From Chloroflexota bacterium (GTDB taxonomy: Bacteria > Chloroflexota > Anaerolineae > Anaerolineales > Villigracilaceae): a DNA stretch of 64,000 nucleotides. Made by a program: the position numbers and the translations under genes. The stretch lies in NCBI GenBank assembly GCA_016213105.1, contig JACRBN010000025.1:62001-126000 (forward strand). The letters are read 5' to 3'. Of this stretch, positions 1 to 8,698 are shown piece after piece (the stretch's first letter is position 1; each line of letters begins with the position of its first letter). Below the pieces are notes generated by a model that was not told the DNA's origin, did no database searches, and worked only from the letters and a program-made list of their open reading frames with translations.

Positions 1-1798
1 CGGTGGTGTATGTTTTGCGGGCCATGTCCAACTCGGCCAGGCGGTAATGAATTTCGGCCAGTTCCAGGTATTCGCTGATGGCATCGTCCACCATGCCGCG
101 CGCCACGAGCTGGTCGATCAGGCGGTTGCGAGCGGAAAGGTCCATCGGCGCAAGTTGGATGACGCGCCGCAGGATTTTGGTGGCCTGGGCCACCTCCCCG
201 CGCACGCTGTAGGCATGCGCCACCACGCTGAATTTCGTGATCGCTTCCTGTGAGCGCCCCTCCTGGATCAACAGCTCGCCGATCAGGTTGTGGAGCGGCA
301 GGTAGGTGGGCGCATGCTGCACCGCATCGAAGGCCTCCGCCATGGCGGGACGCAGGAAGCCCATACGCGCCAGTTGATGCACGCGATTGATCGACTCGAG
401 CACCTGGCTGGATTGGGCCTGCATGAGCACGTCGGCGATGGGCATGATCGTTCCGCCATCCTGCTTCGGCATCTGTTCGCGGGCCTTGTGCAACTGGTCG
501 CGCCAGTCGGAGCGCACCAGCAAGCCATTGACGTTCTCACACAATCGGCGGCAGGCCTCCTCGTCCGTTTGGTTCTGCTGGGCCTCGATCAGCGGCTCGT
601 ACATCTGGCGGATCTCGTCCGACTGGTCGGCGGGCACGATCATCGCATCGGCCAGCCGCAGGGCTTCGAGATATTCGATGGAGGCGTCGCGGGTCTGGCC
701 CTTTCTGTTCATAAGCTGACCCTGCAGCAGGCGGGATGCCAGATTGTAATCGATGTGTTTGACGGCGTGCTGGATGTGGCGCTGGGCGCTCTCGATGCGC
801 TCGCTCTTGCTGCGCAGCAAACCCAGCAGGAAATACAGGGACGGGTGGCTGAATCCCGCTTCGAGGGCGCGATCCAACTCTTCGGCCGCCTGGGCGTCCT
901 GGTTGCGGGTCAGGGCATCGATGGCCAGGCCGAGGTGCAGCACCACCTTGGTCTGCTCGGCATTCTGCATGGCCAGTTGTCCCGTGCCGCGCATGATGGC
1001 GGCCATGCCGCGCCGCTCCTGCGAGGCGGCGGGACTCTCGTCGGAATATTCGAAGAGGATTTCCGCCAGCTGGGATAACGCCTTTTGGCGCGCCTCCATG
1101 AGCGGGTCCAGGCCCGAATCGGTCGGCTTCGGGCTTTTCAATTGCTTGACCTGCGCCATGCGGATGGGTCCCGTCCCGCCCTTGCCGCGCACGGGCTTGG
1201 GCAGCAACTGCCCCGTCTGGAGCAGGGATTGGGCCTGGCTGGCCTCGGCGCTGCCGGGCAGCAACTGCAGGGCCCGGTTGACCATCTCCTGCGTCTTGTC
1301 GCCATTGCCCGCGCGTTGAAAGATGCTGGCAATGGCAAGGTATTCGGTGACGGCCTGTTGCGGGTGGCCAAGTTTCTCGTGGACCAGCGCCAGGCGCGAG
1401 TGGGCGGCGGCGTGATCGGGGTTGAGCGTGGTGACGCGCACCCAGTTTTCGATGGCCTTCTCGACATCGCGCTGGTTGATGTACAGGTCGGCGGAACGCA
1501 TGGCTGCATCCACGGCCATCTTCAGGTCACCCAGACGTTCGGAGATCTGGGCCACCTTCTCGAAAGACACGGGATCGTTGGGCGCCATCTTGGCGACGTA
1601 CTGGTACGTTTGCAACGCCTCCTCGAATTGCCCCACTTGGAAGAGCGCCAGGCCAAGGCTGTTGAGCGCCTTGGGATGATCGGGAAATTCCTGCAGGGCC
1701 ATGCGGTAGGAATGGATGGCTTTCTCCCATTCCTGGTCCCAGGCTGCGGAATGCCCCTCGTTCATGGCTTTCTGAAAGACGTCTTCTCGTCCAGGCAT
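1..1798 (-). CDS. TPR-repeat protein, C-terminus cut by window edge
   Basis: Open frame reading leftward from an ATG at 1798 to the window edge, so the C-terminus is missing. An in-frame TAG four codons upstream of the ATG fixes the earliest start. About 599 residues are visible. They form tandem 34-residue helical hairpins with TPR spacing (for example residues near 20-110 with KALNSLGLALFQVGQFEEAL, and a second array near 480-599). A less regular, glutamine-rich middle separates the two arrays. No signal peptide or membrane segment is seen, so it is probably a cytoplasmic scaffold. Partner and function are unknown. It is transcribed in the same direction as polA, 121 bp away. Confidence 0.75.
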   Translation of the reverse strand, partial: MPGREDVFQKAMNEGHSAAWDQEWEKAIHSYRMALQEFPDHPKALNSLGLALFQVGQFEEALQTYQYVAKMAPNDPVSFEKVAQISERLGDLKMAVDAAMRSADLYINQRDVEKAIENWVRVTTLNPDHAAAHSRLALVHEKLGHPQQAVTEYLAIASIFQRAGNGDKTQEMVNRALQLLPGSAEASQAQSLLQTGQLLPKPVRGKGGTGPIRMAQVKQLKSPKPTDSGLDPLMEARQKALSQLAEILFEYSDESPAASQERRGMAAIMRGTGQLAMQNAEQTKVVLHLGLAIDALTRNQDAQAAEELDRALEAGFSHPSLYFLLGLLRSKSERIESAQRHIQHAVKHIDYNLASRLLQGQLMNRKGQTRDASIEYLEALRLADAMIVPADQSDEIRQMYEPLIEAQQNQTDEEACRRLCENVNGLLVRSDWRDQLHKAREQMPKQDGGTIMPIADVLMQAQSSQVLESINRVHQLARMGFLRPAMAEAFDAVQHAPTYLPLHNLIGELLIQEGRSQEAITKFSVVAHAYSVRGEVAQATKILRRVIQLAPMDLSARNRLIDQLVARGMVDDAISEYLELAEIHYRLAELDMARKTYTT

Positions 1799-1870
1799 AA
1801 CGAATCTCTACTGTTTCATCAAAGAGTGCGCAAAGTCGACAGGGATATTTTATCTTTAGTGGGTGGAAAT

Positions 1871-1912
1871 TGCCAATTCGATGACGGAGCAAAACCGCAG
1901 GTCGAATTGGCA
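1871..1912 (-). terminator. Hairpin just downstream of polA
   Basis: Perfect 11-bp inverted repeat (TGCCAATTCGA at 1871-1881, TCGAATTGGCA at 1902-1912) with a 20-nt loop, beginning 8 bp past the polA stop. There is no strong T-tract, so the terminator role is an inference. It could instead be a REP-like palindrome. Confidence 0.35.
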
Positions 1913-1919
1913 GGCTGGC

Positions 1920-4721
1920 CTACAGCACCGTCATCCCGCCCCAACTGGCGCCGTAACGCGCCTCGGTCGAAAGCGGAATGCTGAGCGGATAGGCCGCGGA
2001 CATGGTCTCCTGCACAACGCGGGCGGTCTGCTCCATTTCCTTGCGCGGACATTCCAGCACGAGTTCGTCATGCACCTGCAGCAGCATCCTGCCGCTGAGG
2101 TTGGCCTTCGCCAGCGCGCCAGGAATCTGCAGCATGGCGATCTTCATGATGTCCGCCGCCGTGCCCTGGATGGGCGCGTTGATGGCCTCACGCTCCTCGC
2201 GGTTCTTCACCTGGACATTGAGGCTGCCCTGCAAAGCGGGGAAGTAGCGCCGCCGCCCAAGCAGGGTCTCGACATAGCCCTGCTTCGCGGCCAGGTCGCG
2301 GATGCCATCCAAATACTTCTTCACGCCGGGGAATTGCTTGAAATAGGCCTTGACGAAATCCTCGGCCTCGGCCAGGGTCAGGTCGGTGGTGCGGGTCAGG
2401 CCAAAGGCCGACATGCCGTAGATCAGCCCAAAGTTGATGGCCTTGGCGTGGCGGCGCATGTCCTTGGTCACCTGTTCGAGCGGGATGCCGTGGACCGCTG
2501 CCGCCGTCGTGGCGTGGATGTCCTGTCCCGCGCGGAAGGCGGCCAGCATGCCCTCATCCTCCGCCATGTGCGCCACAATGCGCAGCTCGATCTGCGAATA
2601 ATCGACCGAGAGCAGCACGTTGCCCTTTGCCGCGATGAAACCGTTACGCACACGGCGTCCCTCCTCGGTGCGGATCGGGATGTTCTGCAAATTGGGGTTC
2701 GAGGAAGAAAGCCGTCCCGTCACCGCGCCCGTCTGGCTGTAGGAAGTGTGCACGCGGCCCGTCTTCGAATCCACTGCGGCGGGCAGCGCGTCCACGTAGG
2801 TGGATTTGAGTTTCGACAACTCGCGATGCTCCAGCACCAGATCCGCCACAGGATGTTTGCCGCTCAAGGCCTCCAACACGTCCGCCGATGTGGAGTAATG
2901 TCCGCTGGCGGTCTTCCTGCCGCGGTCGGGCGGCAGCAATCCCAGGCGGGTGAACAAGACATCCGAAAGCTGCTGGGTCGAGTTAATGTTGAAAGGCTTT
3001 CCGACCAGTTCGAAGATGCGCTTCTCGATCTCGGCCATGCGTCCCTGCAGTTCCGTCGACATCTCTGCGAAGAAGGGCAGGTTCAGCAAAATGCCGCTCA
3101 TCTCCATCCCGGCCAGCACAGAGATCAAGGGCATCTCGATCTCTTGCATCACCTTCATGCCGTTGACGCGCTCGACTTCTTTTTGCAGGATGGGCATCAG
3201 GCGCAGGGTAGTCTCGGCATCGGCGGCGGCATACGCGGCGGCGGTCTCCACGGGCACCTCCGCCATGCTGATCTGCTTCTTGCCCTTGCCGATCAACTCC
3301 TCGATATGGGTCATCTCCTCCCCCAGGCGCACCTCGGACAGATTCTTCAACCCCAGATGCCGCGAAGATGGGTCGACCACGAACTCGGCGATCATCGTAT
3401 CGAAGGTGACGGGCGTCACGGTCAGACCGTTGCGCGCCAGGATGATGTAGTCGTATTTGGCGTTATGCGCCACCTTGCCGATCTTGGGATTCGTCATCGG
3501 CCCGCGCAAGGCTTTGATGACATCCGCAACCGGCAGGTTCGGCCCCGCGATGTGCCCTACGGGGATGTAGATGCCCTGCCCCGCCCGCACCGCCAGCGAG
3601 ATGCCGACGATCTCGGCCTCCATCTCGGATGTTGAGGTGGTCTCCGTGTCGAAGGCGATCACCTCCGCCTCGGCCAGTTCCGCCGCCAGCGCCGACAGTT
3701 TCTCCGCCGTATCCACGACCCGCACTTCGATGCGGCTGGTCACGGGTGCAGAAAACACGACCTGCGGCTCATTTACAAACATGGAAATCTGCTGGTCTTT
3801 TTTATAGGCAGCAGGCGACTTCCCCGCAGATGCAGGAGCCTCCCCGCTCGACAGACGCTCCAGGGTCTTGATCAACGTGCGGAATTCGAGTTGTTCGAAG
3901 AAGGCCGTAATCACGGCAGGATCGTAGTGAGCGGCGCGGGCATGTTCCAGATCCAGCGGGATCGCCAGGTCGGTGTGGATGGTGGCCAGGTCGCGGCTCA
4001 TGTAGGCCGACTCTTTGCCCGCCTCCAGCTTGGCCCGCCAGCGATTCTCCACCTCGTCGAGGTGGGCGTAGATGTTGTCGAGGTTATCGAATTTCGCCAG
4101 CAGGTTGTTGGCGGTCTTCTCGCCGATGCCCGGCACGCCGGGGATGTTATCGGACGCGTCGCCGACCAGCGCCTTGTAATCCACCACCTGGTCGGGGCGC
4201 ACGGCGAACTTGCTGGCCTGCACATCCGCGGTCGTAATGTAGGTTTTGTCGTCGCCCGCCAGGTAGACCACCGTGCGCTCGTTGACCAGTTGCAGCAGGT
4301 CGCGGTCGCCGGTGATGATCTTGACGCCCAGCCCCTGCTCCGCGGCGATCCGCGCCACCGAACCGAGCACATCGTCCGCTTCGTAGCCTTCCATTTCAAG
4401 GCGCGGAATGTTGAAGGCATCCACCATCTCGCGGATGCGTTCGATCTGCGGTCGCAGGTCATCGGGCATCTTGGCGCGTGTGCCTTTGTACGCGGGGAAG
4501 ATTTCGTCGCGGAAGGTTTTGCCCGTATCGAAAGCCACGGCCAGGTACTCGGGCTTCTCCTGCTCCAGGATGCGCAGCAACTCGCGCGCGAAGCCATAAA
4601 TGCCCGCGGTCGGTTCGCCTTTGGAGGTCTGCCAGCGCTGGCTGGAGGAGCCGGCGGTCAGGGCAAAGTACATGCGGTAGGCCAGCGCATGGCCGTCGAT
4701 CAGGAAAAGTGTGGGAGGCAT
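1920..4721 (-). CDS. polA: DNA polymerase I
   Basis: 933 residues, normal length for Pol I, with all three domains. The 5'-3' exonuclease spans about 1-290 (FDTGKTFRDEIFPAYKGTR, EGYEADDV, GDASDNIPGVPGIG). The 3'-5' proofreading domain spans about 325-515 and keeps its acidic set (D358, E360, D424, Y497, D501). The polymerase domain spans about 560-933, with motif A around D707 (SVDYSQIELR), motif B (RRHAKAINFGLIYG, K760/F764) and motif C (VHDE, D885). It acts in Okazaki fragment maturation and excision repair. Proofreading looks intact, unlike in many thermophile Pol I enzymes. ATG start at 4721; the next gene upstream on this strand ends at 4797. Confidence 0.98.
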   Translation of the reverse strand: MPPTLFLIDGHALAYRMYFALTAGSSSQRWQTSKGEPTAGIYGFARELLRILEQEKPEYLAVAFDTGKTFRDEIFPAYKGTRAKMPDDLRPQIERIREMVDAFNIPRLEMEGYEADDVLGSVARIAAEQGLGVKIITGDRDLLQLVNERTVVYLAGDDKTYITTADVQASKFAVRPDQVVDYKALVGDASDNIPGVPGIGEKTANNLLAKFDNLDNIYAHLDEVENRWRAKLEAGKESAYMSRDLATIHTDLAIPLDLEHARAAHYDPAVITAFFEQLEFRTLIKTLERLSSGEAPASAGKSPAAYKKDQQISMFVNEPQVVFSAPVTSRIEVRVVDTAEKLSALAAELAEAEVIAFDTETTSTSEMEAEIVGISLAVRAGQGIYIPVGHIAGPNLPVADVIKALRGPMTNPKIGKVAHNAKYDYIILARNGLTVTPVTFDTMIAEFVVDPSSRHLGLKNLSEVRLGEEMTHIEELIGKGKKQISMAEVPVETAAAYAAADAETTLRLMPILQKEVERVNGMKVMQEIEMPLISVLAGMEMSGILLNLPFFAEMSTELQGRMAEIEKRIFELVGKPFNINSTQQLSDVLFTRLGLLPPDRGRKTASGHYSTSADVLEALSGKHPVADLVLEHRELSKLKSTYVDALPAAVDSKTGRVHTSYSQTGAVTGRLSSSNPNLQNIPIRTEEGRRVRNGFIAAKGNVLLSVDYSQIELRIVAHMAEDEGMLAAFRAGQDIHATTAAAVHGIPLEQVTKDMRRHAKAINFGLIYGMSAFGLTRTTDLTLAEAEDFVKAYFKQFPGVKKYLDGIRDLAAKQGYVETLLGRRRYFPALQGSLNVQVKNREEREAINAPIQGTAADIMKIAMLQIPGALAKANLSGRMLLQVHDELVLECPRKEMEQTARVVQETMSAAYPLSIPLSTEARYGASWGGMTVL

Positions 4722-4749
4722 ATTTTTTAGGGGTGGGTGGGTAAAAGAA

Positions 4750-4790
4750 AAGCGCAGAGCGCTTCAAGCGGTCTGCGCTCCCGGCTTTGA
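4750..4790 (-). terminator. Rho-independent terminator
   Basis: Hairpin arms AGCGCAGA (4751-4758) and TCTGCGCT (4772-4779). Read on the minus strand it is followed by TTTTCTTTT, directly after the stop of the gene ending at 4797. Confidence 0.6.
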
Positions 4791-4796
4791 ATTCCG

Positions 4797-6425
4797 CTAT
4801 TTACGCGGTTGGGAAAGGCCCTGGCGTTCGCGCGTCTGTTTGATGTAATCGCGTACCAGTTGCGGCGGGTGCGGCTGGGTGCCGCCCATGATCAGGTAAC
4901 CAGGCGCCCAGAAATCTCCCGATGGATTTTCCTTCCTCATGCGTGTAAAGTCTCCAAAGATCCTTTCGGAGGTCTGCTGGCGCATGACACGCATCAGGTA
5001 GCCGGGTGAGGTGTTGGGCTGCACGTTTACGACCCATTGCAGATACTCGGGGCGCACCGCCAGGTATTCAAGCCGCCAGCCGAAGGCCACACAAATTGTC
5101 GGGAGCCATTCAGCCAGTCGGTCGGCCAGGTCACCGGTCAGGTAATGGGCGGAGAAACGCGGGACCAGCAGGCAGGCATAAGTCAGGTGGTACAACCCGG
5201 CTGTGACCGGCTCCATCGTGATACGGCGGGCAGCCTCGGTGGTTGGGCTGGGACGGGTCTCGGCCAGTTCGTTTGGCTTCGGCCTAGCCACGGGCGTCTC
5301 GGGGCGCTGCCTGGGCTTGGACGGCGCGGTGACATCCACCTCGCTGAGCGTGGCCTGGGAGGGAATGGTCTCATCCAGGGGAGGCGGACTCGACATCATC
5401 AAGTCGCCGAGCCGCACGGCTGGAGAGGACTCGCGGCTGTACGTTCCCACCTCCGGGCGCGGGACCGATTGACGGATCTCGCCCAGGGGGTAGGTGTATT
5501 CCTCTGAAATGGCGGGCAAGTCCGTTTCGCGGAGCGGTTTGGGGGATGGATTGGGGACGGGGACGTTCTTGAGGATATCCGTGATCAGCGGCACCTCGAT
5601 GCTGTCGTCATCTTCGAATTCCTCCACCGCGGCCGCAACCGGCGCTGCCGGGACGGGAGGTGCGGCGGGAGTCGGGCGGCTGCCCTCGGGCTTGTCGGGG
5701 CCGATCGAGCTGATCAACTGGTTGGCCTGCGTGCGGATGGTGCTAAAGGGGGTTTCCGCATCGAATACCAGCGCCAGCACCACGTCGGTGGCCAGGCGCG
5801 TCGCGTAGAGCATGTGCTCGGCGCGCGTGCTTTCGAGACGAATAAACCGCAGCAGGTCGCTGCCCTTCTGCCCGTCCCAGTTACGGGTGACGGTCTGGGC
5901 CACTTCCTTGCCCGCGCTTTGCGAGAGGCCGCCCGCATAGGCCCACAATTCATTCTTACGGGTGATGAGGGCTGCCTGTGCCGAGCTTTCCAACGTGATA
6001 CGGGTCAAGTGTTGGGCGGCAACCGTCACATCCTGCAACCACGGAAGGTCGATCACATTTACATCCACAGATTCACCATCGGCATTCTTTAAAGTCCGAA
6101 GCAGGTCCTTCACATAAAACGGCTTGCGTAACAGCGTCCACGGATGAATGGGATCCAGGGCGGGCGGAACTTCATCCTGGCAGAGCACAACGATCTTGAC
6201 TTTCGGGTTGATGGTGCGTATGGCCTGACCGATCTCGATCACCCACGTCTCCCCAAGGTCAAGATCGAGCACCACGAGCACACAGGAAAACTCGTCGGCC
6301 TTGACGACTGCGGCCGCCTTGTTGTTGACGATATGGATCCGATACGGCCCGGTCTCCTGCAGATTGCGTCGAATGGCATCTGCAACAGCAGGGATGGGAG
6401 TGACGACAAGCATATCCACTGTCAT
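4797..6425 (-). CDS. Receiver-like / roadblock-like / Y1-transposase-fold fusion protein
   Basis: 542 residues in three parts. Residues 1-115 look like a response-regulator receiver with D54 (VVLDLDL) and K101 (LLRKPF) but no acidic pair after strand 1. Residues ~130-245 resemble a Roadblock/LC7 (longin-type) fold. After a Pro-rich linker (~245-410), residues ~410-535 match the IS200/RAYT Y1 transposase fold: YHLTYACLLVPRF start, GW strand, FWAPGYLIMGG, and VRDYIKQTR with a tyrosine at 527. The HUH motif expected as DHVHLL reads EYLQWV (460-465), so both metal-binding histidines are gone and single-strand nicking is unlikely. No transposon ends flank it. I infer a domesticated Y1 domain used for binding in a signalling protein. 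Assignments are by motif reading only. Confidence 0.75.
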   Translation of the reverse strand: MTVDMLVVTPIPAVADAIRRNLQETGPYRIHIVNNKAAAVVKADEFSCVLVVLDLDLGETWVIEIGQAIRTINPKVKIVVLCQDEVPPALDPIHPWTLLRKPFYVKDLLRTLKNADGESVDVNVIDLPWLQDVTVAAQHLTRITLESSAQAALITRKNELWAYAGGLSQSAGKEVAQTVTRNWDGQKGSDLLRFIRLESTRAEHMLYATRLATDVVLALVFDAETPFSTIRTQANQLISSIGPDKPEGSRPTPAAPPVPAAPVAAAVEEFEDDDSIEVPLITDILKNVPVPNPSPKPLRETDLPAISEEYTYPLGEIRQSVPRPEVGTYSRESSPAVRLGDLMMSSPPPLDETIPSQATLSEVDVTAPSKPRQRPETPVARPKPNELAETRPSPTTEAARRITMEPVTAGLYHLTYACLLVPRFSAHYLTGDLADRLAEWLPTICVAFGWRLEYLAVRPEYLQWVVNVQPNTSPGYLMRVMRQQTSERIFGDFTRMRKENPSGDFWAPGYLIMGGTQPHPPQLVRDYIKQTRERQGLSQPRK

Positions 6426-6551
6426 TGCGATTAGAGTGTATCACGGTCAAAGGGGGGAGGCAAGTCAAACGCCGGAAATGCAAGGAAATGTACATGTTTT
6501 ATCCATGAACAGGCAGAATGGTAAAAAAATCGACAAATTTGTATATACAAC

Positions 6552-6581
6552 TTGACTTTTACCCCATACCTGTGCTATCAA
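6552..6581 (+). promoter_or_regulatory. Sigma-70-type promoter for the MBL gene
   Basis: TTGACT at 6552-6557, 18-bp spacer, TATCAA at 6576-6581, 27 bp before the ATG at 6609. It lies in the AT-rich gap between divergent genes. Confidence 0.55.
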
Positions 6582-6608
6582 TAAGAAAAATTTTCCCCAG
6601 GATTAAAT

Positions 6609-7451
6609 ATGCATCGGGAACGTGTTTCAGAAAATGTATTTTGGTTTCAAAGCGAAGTTTACGCACAGGTAACGGCGGGGGTCGTTGCGGGGCCGCAATG
6701 GGCGGTGGTCATCGACACATTGGCGCTCGCCGATGAGACCATCGGGATGCGCGAATTCATCGAACATGAACTCGGCGTACCCATTCGCTACGTCATCAAC
6801 ACCCATTACCACGCGGATCACGCCTGGGGCAACTGCTTCTTCCCCGGCGCGACCGTGATTTCCCATTCGCGCTGCCGCGAACTGCTCGAGACGCGCGGCA
6901 AGCCCTCACTGGAGGCCGCGCGCAAACAGAACAACCTGCTGCGCCAGGTGAAGATCGTCCTGCCGCACATCACCTTTGATTCGGGTGAGGTGACCCTGCG
7001 GGTCGGCAAGAAGAACCTGATCATGTCCCCCGCCGTCGGCCACAGCGGGGACGGCATCAGCGTGCTGGTGGAGGAGGACCGTGTCCTCTTCGCCGGCGAC
7101 GCCTTCATGCCCCTGCCCTACGTGGTGGATGGCGACCTGGAAGAGAACATGGCCACCATCAAGAAGATCGGGCGCATGGGCCTGGAGAACATCATCCAGG
7201 GCCACGGCGACATCATCCTGCGCGGCGAGATCGACGCGGCCGTGAAGGAAAACCTGAACTACCTGACCGCCATCCGCAAGGCCGCCAAGACCGCCGCCCG
7301 TCGGCGCGCCCCCGATGAATTCCTCGAAACGGTCAAGATCGAGGAATGCGGCAAGAGCCGCGTGTACCTCGGCGGCCTGGCCCAGACCCTGCACGAACGC
7401 AACCTGCGGGCGCTGGTCGTGCAGATGCAGAACGAAGTCGAAGGGGAATAA
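6609..7451 (+). CDS. Metallo-beta-lactamase-fold hydrolase
   Basis: 280 residues with the MBL metal motif NTHYHADH (H66, H68, D70, H71), a later metal histidine in GHSGDG, the bridging aspartate in FAGDA and the final histidine in QGHGD. The family hydrolyses esters, thioesters, lactones or phosphodiesters with two zinc or iron ions; the substrate here cannot be read. No signal peptide is present, so it is cytoplasmic. It has its own promoter and a terminator shared with plsY, so it looks monocistronic. There is no evidence for antibiotic hydrolysis. Confidence 0.85.
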   Translation: MHRERVSENVFWFQSEVYAQVTAGVVAGPQWAVVIDTLALADETIGMREFIEHELGVPIRYVINTHYHADHAWGNCFFPGATVISHSRCRELLETRGKPSLEAARKQNNLLRQVKIVLPHITFDSGEVTLRVGKKNLIMSPAVGHSGDGISVLVEEDRVLFAGDAFMPLPYVVDGDLEENMATIKKIGRMGLENIIQGHGDIILRGEIDAAVKENLNYLTAIRKAAKTAARRRAPDEFLETVKIEECGKSRVYLGGLAQTLHERNLRALVVQMQNEVEGE

Positions 7452-7476
7452 ACCACTCCGTTTACATCCCAAAATA

Positions 7477-7510
7477 ATAAGCCCTCGTCACCTGAATGAC
7501 GGGGGCTTAT
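7477..7510. terminator. Bidirectional terminator between convergent genes
   Basis: Stem ATAAGCCCTCGTCA (7477-7490), loop CCTGAA, TGACGGGGGCTTAT (7497-7510), one mismatch. It sits between the convergent MBL gene and plsY. Confidence 0.7.
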
Positions 7511-7526
7511 CCATTGACGAGGGATT

Positions 7527-8219
7527 TCAATCCATCTCGCTCACCGCTTCGGCGGCGCTTTCCTTTTCCTTTTTGGCCCTCAACCTGCCATGCAGGCTGA
7601 TGCCCACCACGCGTTCGGTCCCGGCGAACAGCTTCCTGATATTGGGCCGCAGCGCCCAGATGAGCAGAAGTTCCGCAAGCACCCCGTACAGCACGTAAAC
7701 CCACTGTCCGCGGATGGCAAAAACGATGATGGCAAAGAGCGCCACGCTCATGGTTGTGATCGAGGCATAGCCCAGCGTGAAGAACACCACCGCCCCCAAC
7801 GGCACGATGATCAGCACGGAGGCCGCCCACAGCCCCATTGCCCCGCCCACCGAGGGCGCCCCACCCGCTCCGCCGCGCAGGCGCACGAAGCGTCCCTGCT
7901 CGTCGCGTTCGATCAGGAAGATCGAGTAATTGTGCCCCAGGATGGCCGCCAGGGGCGTCAGCACGTGCAGCAGGGCATTATCAGGGAACACCGCGCGTGC
8001 AATCCACACGCCGACGGCGCCTTTCAGGATGTCCATCAGTGCGGTCATCAGCCCGGCCCAAAAACCGGCGGCGCGCATGGCATTCGTTCCACCGGTACGC
8101 CCGCTTTCCACCTTCCGAATATCCTTGCCTGTCATCAACTTAACGATCAATAACCCGAAGGGGATCGAGCCGATCACGTACGCCAGGGTTACGATTCCGA
8201 TCGCAAGCAAAATTTGCAT
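7527..8219 (-). CDS. plsY: Glycerol-3-phosphate acyltransferase PlsY
   Basis: 230 residues from the ATG at 8219, chosen because GGAGAG lies just upstream; an in-frame ATG 18 codons earlier lacks a site. It is a multi-pass inner-membrane protein with family landmarks in order: YVIGSIPFG near the N-terminus, GRTGGTNAMRAAG, MDILKG, GHNYSIF and GGAGGAPSVGG. PlsY uses acyl-phosphate to acylate glycerol-3-phosphate, the first step of phospholipid synthesis. The third glycine-rich motif is divergent: GGKG in most relatives is GGAG here. The C-terminal ~25 residues are a charged tail. A JAMM peptidase and a membrane protein lie upstream on the same strand. Confidence 0.88.
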   Translation of the reverse strand: MQILLAIGIVTLAYVIGSIPFGLLIVKLMTGKDIRKVESGRTGGTNAMRAAGFWAGLMTALMDILKGAVGVWIARAVFPDNALLHVLTPLAAILGHNYSIFLIERDEQGRFVRLRGGAGGAPSVGGAMGLWAASVLIIVPLGAVVFFTLGYASITTMSVALFAIIVFAIRGQWVYVLYGVLAELLLIWALRPNIRKLFAGTERVVGISLHGRLRAKKEKESAAEAVSEMD

Positions 8220-8287
8220 TTGTACTTCTCTCCTTGAGCTGTTCTCTCCAATGGTCAATAGTAAGAAACACAAATCGAATGGGATGG

Positions 8288-8698
8288 TTACTCGGGCGGG
8301 CCAACCTCCAGCGCCACCTCAAGGGTTCGTCCCGCTTTGATCCAAAATCCGCGCGCCTGCCAGACTCCCTGCGGGCGCGACCAAATGACCTGCACCACCT
8401 CATAGGCCGCTTCGGCGATGTCTGTTTCGGATGGGATTTCGGGTCCAGCAGGATGGGAATGGAAGATGCCGAGCAGGTCCAGGCTGTTTTCGTCGATCCA
8501 CTCGAGGGCGTGCAACTGTTCGAGAGGTTCCATCACGAAACGCAGCGGACTTTGGGCCTGATTCCGCACAAGGAGCACGGCCTGCACCTGGGAATTTTGT
8601 CCCGCCAACAGGCCGCAGGCCTCCAACGGCGCATTTTCCTCCACGTACGCGCGCATGGTCTGCCAGTGTTCGGGAGCAATCCGCAGCGTGGAAATCAC
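8288..8698 (-). CDS. M67 (JAMM/MPN) family metallopeptidase
   Basis: 136 residues with the complete JAMM zinc signature: E26 (LEACGLL), H80 and H82 (HSHP), S90 and D93 (PSETD). Single-domain bacterial M67 proteins cleave isopeptide or peptide bonds next to ubiquitin-like or sulfur-carrier proteins, or act in cysteine biosynthesis. No ThiS/MoaD or E1-like partner is nearby, so the substrate is unknown. The start is a GTG at 8698 overlapping the stop of the upstream membrane gene (GTGA), which implies translational coupling. Confidence 0.82.
   Translation of the reverse strand: MISTLRIAPEHWQTMRAYVEENAPLEACGLLAGQNSQVQAVLLVRNQAQSPLRFVMEPLEQLHALEWIDENSLDLLGIFHSHPAGPEIPSETDIAEAAYEVVQVIWSRPQGVWQARGFWIKAGRTLEVALEVGPPE

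Noticed and set aside
1863-3635. Long plus-strand open frame (590 codons) opposite polA
   Set aside because: It mirrors polA codons; the protein is Arg/His/Gly-rich with no domain, typical of antisense frames in GC-rich DNA.
4797-6425. Active IS200/IS605 insertion
   Set aside because: HUH histidines are lost, no subterminal hairpins or TnpB are present, and the Y1 part is fused to signalling domains.
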